From contig NZ_AP019551.1 of assembly GCF_009936215.1 (NCBI RefSeq), positions 1,698,708 through 1,762,707 on the forward strand: a stretch of DNA of 64,000 nt, written 5' to 3'. Of the stretch, positions 60,004 to 64,000 are shown piece after piece (position 1 is the stretch's first letter; every line of letters begins with the position of its first letter). Made by a program: the position numbers and the translations under genes. The DNA comes from Athalassotoga saccharophila (lineage in GTDB: Bacteria; Thermotogota; Thermotogae; Mesoaciditogales; Mesoaciditogaceae). The notes under the pieces are model-generated. The model worked only from the letters and a program-made list of their open reading frames with translations. It ran no database searches and had not been told where the DNA came from.

Positions 60004-60834
60004 TTAACTCCTTTCAAGAATGTAGTTGAACCTGTATATCAAATTCCGGCAAAGCCTTCTTCTGTACTCGGCACTTCCACGCACATCGTCTATGGGCTTA
60101 ACACCGCTGTAAGCCATCATCGAAATCTCTCTTATCAAATCTTCGTCCAACTTTTTATCACGGGTGAATTCCTCTATTTCGTGCATTCTCAAAACAGTCG
60201 GTCCGACAGATCCAAAGGCGATCCTCATTTCTTTGACGATACCATCCTCAATTTTGAAAAGAGATCCAATACTCGCAATAGAGATTGTCATAGAATTCCT
60301 CTGACCAACCTTTTCAAAATACCTGTGTGTCCATTCTTCCTTCTCTATTATAATGCTCTTTACATACTCTTTGTGATCTAAAATGGTCTGGCCCGGCCCC
60401 CGAACGAATTCTCCCACCGAATACCTTTTCCCATTTGATACTTCCACTTTGGCATCCAAAAGGTAGAGGGCAAGAAGTCCATCTCCTGCAGGAGAAGCAT
60501 TAATCAGATTTCCGACAAGCGTTGCCCTATTTCTTATCTGTGGAGATCCTATCGAATAGATCGCATCGTAAAGTATGGGAAATGCTTTTTTTACAGGCTC
60601 AAAATCCAAAAGTTCCGAATAGGTGACATTTGCGCCGATTATCAATTCTTTACCGTCAAAGCCGAGCGCGTGGAATGTTGGAACTCTCAAAGTGCTCACT
60701 ATTTTAGATGGATTTATCTTTCCAATCCTCATTTTTACGAGGAGATCCGTTCCTCCTGCCATTATCATACTCTTTTCATCGTATATTTCATCTCTGAATT
60801 CTCTCTCATTTTTTGGCATGACAAATTTAGCCAT
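60004..60834 (-). CDS. Xanthine dehydrogenase-type FAD-binding subunit
   Basis: 276-residue FAD subunit of a molybdenum hydroxylase (xanthine dehydrogenase, CO dehydrogenase medium-subunit family). FAD contacts: SMIMAGGTDLLVKM and GSPQIRNRATLVGNLINASPAGDGL. The C-terminal CO_deh_flav_C domain is present (EYRRRLCRNLI). ATG 60834 is chosen because AAGGGG has nine-base spacing; it overlaps the MocA-like gene by 8 bases. It would pass electrons from the 2Fe-2S subunit to NAD or another acceptor. The molybdenum-binding subunit is not in the window. Confidence 0.9.
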   Translation of the reverse strand: MAKFVMPKNEREFRDEIYDEKSMIMAGGTDLLVKMRIGKINPSKIVSTLRVPTFHALGFDGKELIIGANVTYSELLDFEPVKKAFPILYDAIYSIGSPQIRNRATLVGNLINASPAGDGLLALYLLDAKVEVSNGKRYSVGEFVRGPGQTILDHKEYVKSIIIEKEEWTHRYFEKVGQRNSMTISIASIGSLFKIEDGIVKEMRIAFGSVGPTVLRMHEIEEFTRDKKLDEDLIREISMMAYSGVKPIDDVRGSAEYRRRLCRNLIYRFNYILERS

Positions 60835-61375
60835 CCTCACCAGCCCCTTCCAAATCTTCGGGAAGATCAACATCAAAAACACAGGATCGCGTCCATTCGA
60901 AGGTTAGATATTCACTCTTCATTATTAAATCCCTTAAACCTCTGTCTCCTTCTATTTCGTAAGCGCTTTTGAAATAATTCGATGGTATAAAGACCGGAAA
61001 ACCCTTTATGCCGTTGAAATTGGGAAAGACTATTTTGTCCTTTGACAAACTTACGACCTTCTGGACGAGTTGAGAATCTATTTCGGGCATATCTCCCAAA
61101 AATATGATAACGTCTCTTCCGTTTGCCGCCGTAAGACCCAACTTTATCGAATTAGAGAGACCCAAATCCGGATTTTTGTTCAAAATTATCTCTAACTTTT
61201 TAACACTTATCTTTGAAAGATCCAATTTTTCAGAAACGATCAAAAATCCATTTGAAAAATTTTCTTCGACGACGTTTATCGTCCATTGAATTAAAGGTTT
61301 ACCCTTGTAAGGGTAATTCAATTTCTGGACTCCAAACCTCCTGCTCTCTCCCGCCGCAAGGATTATGGGAATCAA
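60827..61375 (-). CDS. Molybdenum cofactor cytidylyltransferase-like protein (MocA/YgfJ type)
   Basis: 182-residue nucleotidyltransferase of the MobA/MocA fold that charges molybdopterin with CMP for xanthine dehydrogenase-type enzymes. The N-terminal loop IILAAGESRRFGVQKLNYPYKGK and the metal-site FLGDMPEID are diagnostic, and GLSNSIKLGL is the ribose-binding part. It overlaps the 2Fe-2S gene (ATGA) upstream and the FAD gene downstream. YgfJ-type genes are typical companions of purine-degrading hydroxylases, including selenium-dependent ones. MobA (GMP) activity is less likely given the context. Confidence 0.87.
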   Translation of the reverse strand: MIPIILAAGESRRFGVQKLNYPYKGKPLIQWTINVVEENFSNGFLIVSEKLDLSKISVKKLEIILNKNPDLGLSNSIKLGLTAANGRDVIIFLGDMPEIDSQLVQKVVSLSKDKIVFPNFNGIKGFPVFIPSNYFKSAYEIEGDRGLRDLIMKSEYLTFEWTRSCVFDVDLPEDLEGAGEDG

Positions 61376-61824
61376 ACCTTTCCTGCCGCCTTCTTTACGG
61401 CCTCGATTATTCTAAAATATCCTGTGCACCTGCAAAGATTCCCCTCAAGTCCTTTCTTTATATCCTCTTCGGAAGGATGGGGATTTTTCATGAGTAGAGC
61501 CTTTGTAGACATTTCCATTCCGGGCGTACAAAAACCACACTGGACGGCTCCTATCTCCGCAAATGCTTCCTGGACGGGATCGAGTTTATCCTTACCAAGG
61601 CCTTCGGTCGTCAAAACATCCGTTCCGTCGAGTTCGGGCGCCAGCATAAGACACGAAACAACATTCTTACCGTTGACGATGATCGTGCAGGCTCCGCATT
61701 CTCCCTCGCCACATCCTTCTTTCACGCTTTTCATTCCTATTCTTCTTAGAAAATCGAGAGCCCTCTCATCTTCCTCAACATTTTCTTCTCTTTCCTCTCC
61801 GTTCAATTTGAATTTTATTATCAT
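61372..61824 (-). CDS. Xanthine dehydrogenase-type 2Fe-2S subunit
   Basis: 150-residue electron-transfer subunit with two [2Fe-2S] clusters. The plant-ferredoxin-type cluster has GCGEGECGACTIIV plus a fourth Cys at ~58 (Cys38, 43, 46, 58). The second, all-helical domain has CGFCTPGMEMSTKALL and LEGNLCRCTGYFRI. ATG has AGGAGG upstream, 9 bases after the threonine synthase-like gene. It would link the missing molybdenum subunit to the FAD subunit. The family includes xanthine, nicotinate and CO dehydrogenases; the MocA-like neighbour favours a purine hydroxylase. Confidence 0.93.
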   Translation of the reverse strand: MIIKFKLNGEEREENVEEDERALDFLRRIGMKSVKEGCGEGECGACTIIVNGKNVVSCLMLAPELDGTDVLTTEGLGKDKLDPVQEAFAEIGAVQCGFCTPGMEMSTKALLMKNPHPSEEDIKKGLEGNLCRCTGYFRIIEAVKKAAGKV

Positions 61825-61833
61825 TGAAGCCTC

Positions 61834-63057
61834 CTATATTATCCCGCTCTTTCTTAGCGCATCCTTAACGCTTGATGGATCGGCCTTGACGTAATTGACC
61901 TGACCGGTGAAATTTCTCGCCGATCTTATGTCCTTAAGACCATTTCCGGTGATGAAAACAACGACACTTTTTCCGTGAAGATCCTTTGCGATCTTTTTAA
62001 GGCCTGCGTAGGCAGTCGATCCGGCAGGCTCGGCAAAAACACCGCTTTCGCGCGCGAGTTCGATTATGGCATGACCTATTTCTTCGTCCGTTACAGAAAC
62101 GAAGTATCCTCCCGATTCTTTGACCCATTTGCATGCCTTCAAAACATCTCTTGGTTTTCCAACGCTTATACTGTCGGCGATCGAATGGGCATCTATATCG
62201 ACAGGCTTATCGAAATGACCAGATTCAAAGGTTCTCATGACGGCGTTGGCTCCTTCGGCCTGTACACCGATTATTTGAGGAATCCTATCAGTAAATCCCG
62301 CCATCTTCATATCTTTAAATCCTTTGTATATAGAACTGACAACAGTCCCATCGCCCACACTTACAATCGCAACATCCGGCACATGGCCTATCTGGATGGG
62401 AACCTCCATCGATCCTGTCTTTTTGCCCTCGAGAAGGTATGGATTTATCGCAGAATTTCTCGTATACCATCCAAATTCTTCTCCTATCTCCATCGAAAGA
62501 TCGAAGGCCTCATCGTAACTTCCATCTACGGCCATAACGGTTGATCCGTAAACCAAAAGTTGCGTTATCTTGGCCTCGGGAGCGGTTTTTGGCACGAAGA
62601 TAACGCTCTTCATTCCAGAAGCCGCGCTTAACCCAGCCAGAGATGAGGCGGCATTTCCGGTAGAGGCGCAGTAGACGATCTCTTTCTTTAAGGCCTTTGC
62701 CTTTGATATCGCCATGGCCGTCGCCCTGTCTTTGTAAGAGGCCGTCGGATTTCTTCCATCATCCTTTATCCACAAATTTGAAAGGCCCAATTTTTTTGCC
62801 ATCTCTTTTTTCTCGTAAATCGGCGTATTTCCTATAAAAAGTGGTACTTCGTAATCATTTCTTTCAAGGGGCAGAAGTTCTTTAAAGGCCCAAATACCCT
62901 TGGATCTGAGATCTTCCAAAGAAATATCGACCTTTGGATATTTCTCAAAGACAATCTCTAACGTGCCAAGTCTTGGACCACATTTTGGGCAGGTGTAGAT
63001 ATTCTCATCCGGATCGTAAGTGGAACCACAATTTAAACATCTCAAAAAATAACTCAA
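61834..63057 (-). CDS. thrC: Threonine synthase-like PLP enzyme with zinc ribbon
   Basis: 407-residue fold-type II PLP enzyme. An N-terminal zinc ribbon (Cys7, Cys10, Cys23, Cys26) precedes the PLP domain with NPTASYKDRATAM, whose Lys binds PLP, then STGNAASSLAGLSAASGMKSVIFVPK, GDGTVVSSIYKGF and GNGLKD near the end. This matches archaeal/bacterial threonine synthase (O-phosphohomoserine to threonine). TTG 63057 is chosen because AAAGGGG lies eight bases upstream. No thrB, hom or other threonine gene is near; it is co-directional with xdh genes. A 2,3-diaminopropionate lyase-like role cannot be excluded from context. Confidence 0.85.
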   Translation of the reverse strand: MSYFLRCLNCGSTYDPDENIYTCPKCGPRLGTLEIVFEKYPKVDISLEDLRSKGIWAFKELLPLERNDYEVPLFIGNTPIYEKKEMAKKLGLSNLWIKDDGRNPTASYKDRATAMAISKAKALKKEIVYCASTGNAASSLAGLSAASGMKSVIFVPKTAPEAKITQLLVYGSTVMAVDGSYDEAFDLSMEIGEEFGWYTRNSAINPYLLEGKKTGSMEVPIQIGHVPDVAIVSVGDGTVVSSIYKGFKDMKMAGFTDRIPQIIGVQAEGANAVMRTFESGHFDKPVDIDAHSIADSISVGKPRDVLKACKWVKESGGYFVSVTDEEIGHAIIELARESGVFAEPAGSTAYAGLKKIAKDLHGKSVVVFITGNGLKDIRSARNFTGQVNYVKADPSSVKDALRKSGII

Positions 63058-63079
63058 TTTTCTATCCCCTTTCTTTTCA

Positions 63080-63111
63080 ATTATATACCAAATAAAATTC
63101 AAATTCCGAAT
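63080..63111 (-). promoter_or_regulatory. Recurring promoter element before thrC-xdh genes
   Basis: Minus strand: ATTCGGAATTTGAATTTT, A, TTTGG, TATATAAT, 22 bases before the TTG start. 30 of 32 positions match the atoD copy. MeaB ends only 10 bases upstream. Confidence 0.7.
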
Positions 63112-63120
63112 AGTCCGATC

Positions 63121-64000
63121 TCATTTGGAGCACAATTTTTTCATGAGTTCTTTTTCTATCTTTTCAATGTCCGTCTCTTCTGAATGGATACTTTGCATTA
63201 TCGTGTCTATCTTTCTTCTTAAAAAAGACTGGGCATGGAAAAAGACTCTCTTTTTTCTTTTTGTCGCAAATGTGCCATCAGCCTTTATCCTTTCAAATCT
63301 CGAATCGAGTGCTTTTATCAAATCCTCCACTCCATCTCCGGTTATAGAATTGGCCAAGATGACCGGAATGTCTTTACCGCCGAACTTTATGATTCCCTCG
63401 AGTTTCGTCTTAAGACTTATCGAGGCCGGATTGTCAGACTTGTTAACAACAAAGATATCGGCTATCTCCATAATGCCGGCCTTCATCATTTGAATCTCAT
63501 CTCCACCGTCTGGAGAAAGCAAAAGCACAACCGTGTCTGCGATATTTGCAACCTCTGTGTCCGACTGTCCAACTCCAACGGTCTCTATTAAAACCATGTC
63601 CATATCGAAAGTCTCAAAAGCGTCACAAACTTCGAAGATCGAAGGAGATAATCCTCCAAGCGCACCGCGGCTTGCAAAACTCCTTATGAAGACATTTTGA
63701 TCCGTTGCGTGAGATTGCATCCTTATTCTGTCTCCCAAAAGCGCACCGCCGCTAAAGGGGCTCGAAGGGTCTACCGCTATCACTCCAACTCTTCTGTTGG
63801 ATGATTTAGAAAGAATGGCATTTATGATGCTCGATTTTCCAACGCCCGGGCTTCCGGTTATTCCAACAACGTGGGCGTCTTTTCTTTGAAGACGGGATAT
63901 TATCCTGTTTGCCGCGACGGGATCACTCTCGCAAATGGAGAGCAACTTCGCGAAAGATTTTCTATCCTTGGAAGAAATGCCATTTATGATTTGAGACTCA
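63121..64000 (-). CDS. MeaB/ArgK-family GTPase, 5' end beyond the window
   Basis: The reading frame is open from the right edge, beginning ESQIINGISSKDRKSFAKLL, so the start lies outside. The product is a P-loop GTPase of the MeaB (methylmalonyl-CoA mutase chaperone) family: VVGITGSPGVGKSSIINAIL, IAVDPSSPFSGGALLGDRIRMQ, VLIETVGVGQSDTEVANIAD and VVNKSDN. The C-terminal dimerisation helix region (FLRRKIDTIMQS) is present. It protects a B12-dependent mutase from inactivation or loads its cofactor. No mutase gene is seen here; it may lie beyond the edge. Confidence 0.9.
   Translation of the reverse strand, partial: ESQIINGISSKDRKSFAKLLSICESDPVAANRIISRLQRKDAHVVGITGSPGVGKSSIINAILSKSSNRRVGVIAVDPSSPFSGGALLGDRIRMQSHATDQNVFIRSFASRGALGGLSPSIFEVCDAFETFDMDMVLIETVGVGQSDTEVANIADTVVLLLSPDGGDEIQMMKAGIMEIADIFVVNKSDNPASISLKTKLEGIIKFGGKDIPVILANSITGDGVEDLIKALDSRFERIKADGTFATKRKKRVFFHAQSFLRRKIDTIMQSIHSEETDIEKIEKELMKKLCSK

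Noticed and set aside
61975-62544. 189-codon plus-strand frame opposite the threonine synthase-like gene
   Set aside because: Fully antisense to a gene with intact PLP motifs; no SD or recognisable motif.

Overview
This window most likely comes from a Thermotogota-like bacterium, perhaps one of the deep mesophilic or acidophilic lineages. That placement is inference, not proof. It rests on very tight, overlapping gene packing, AGA/AGG arginine codons, many TTG and GTG starts behind strong Shine-Dalgarno (SD) sites, a large SRP RNA with an Alu-type closing stem, signs of an outer envelope (secreted beta-barrel-like proteins, LspA, HtrA), and several binding-protein-dependent sugar transporters. 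No rRNA, tRNA, CRISPR array, insertion sequence or phage gene was seen. Apart from the SRP RNA locus, no intergenic gap exceeds about 280 bases.

Layout. 1-8.4 kb (minus strand): a LacI-controlled alpha-glucan/oligosaccharide operon (regulator, debranching-type glucosidase, binding protein, two permeases), then apgM and a PEGA-domain secreted protein cut by the window edge. 8.6-16.6 kb (plus): a seven-gene, terminator-closed operon joining a class V aminotransferase and a SerA-like dehydrogenase to YgeY, YgeW, HyuA, SsnA and a PreA-like iron-sulfur flavoprotein. This is the core of the anaerobic purine/hydantoin degradation set known from gut bacteria. 16.8-21.2 kb (plus): a second LacI regulator with a ribose-type ABC importer. 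21.3-26.6 kb (minus): FGGY kinase, murA, DUF4203, holA and ROK glucokinase, all overlapping. 26.6 kb: SRP RNA (plus). 26.9-33.1 kb (minus): HD-GYP, site-2 protease, RluD, LspA, CheR, a barrel protein, PHP phosphoesterase, YebC. 33.2-38.7 kb (minus): DUF362 ferredoxin protein, the nickel-pincer cofactor genes larC/B/E, and a radical SAM protein. 38.8-42.3 kb: papain-like and beta-propeller lipoproteins, diverging from an Rrf2-unknown-rubredoxin operon. 42.4-48.5 kb: HtrA (minus), then CoA-transferase, PepC and a GGDEF protein (plus). 48.5-51.2 kb (minus): HemW, a barrel protein, PrmA. 51.3-56.4 kb (plus): TetR, YugP-type peptidase, RsmB, RlmN, RsgA, Rpe. 56.4-64 kb (minus): Ogt, BirA, MscS, PanB, a PanG-like DUF2520 protein, three xanthine-dehydrogenase-type genes (FAD, MocA-like, 2Fe-2S), a threonine-synthase-like enzyme and a MeaB GTPase cut by the right edge.

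How the parts fit. The purine-type operon (8.6-16.6 kb) and the xdh-type genes (60-62 kb) could form one nitrogen-salvage pathway, although the molybdenum subunit and a full YgfK are not in the window. A promoter element of about 32 bases recurs, in 30/32 to about 24/28 matching copies, before the CoA-transferase pair, the thrC-xdh genes, pepC-GGDEF and the propeller/protease lipoproteins. This suggests a shared regulon for peptide, amino acid and purine breakdown. Other regulation readable in the DNA: a perfect LacI palindrome with an intragenic second copy, a second LacI operator in its own promoter, TetR-like operator pairs in front of tetR and the radical SAM gene, and hairpin attenuators inside both sugar-transport operons.
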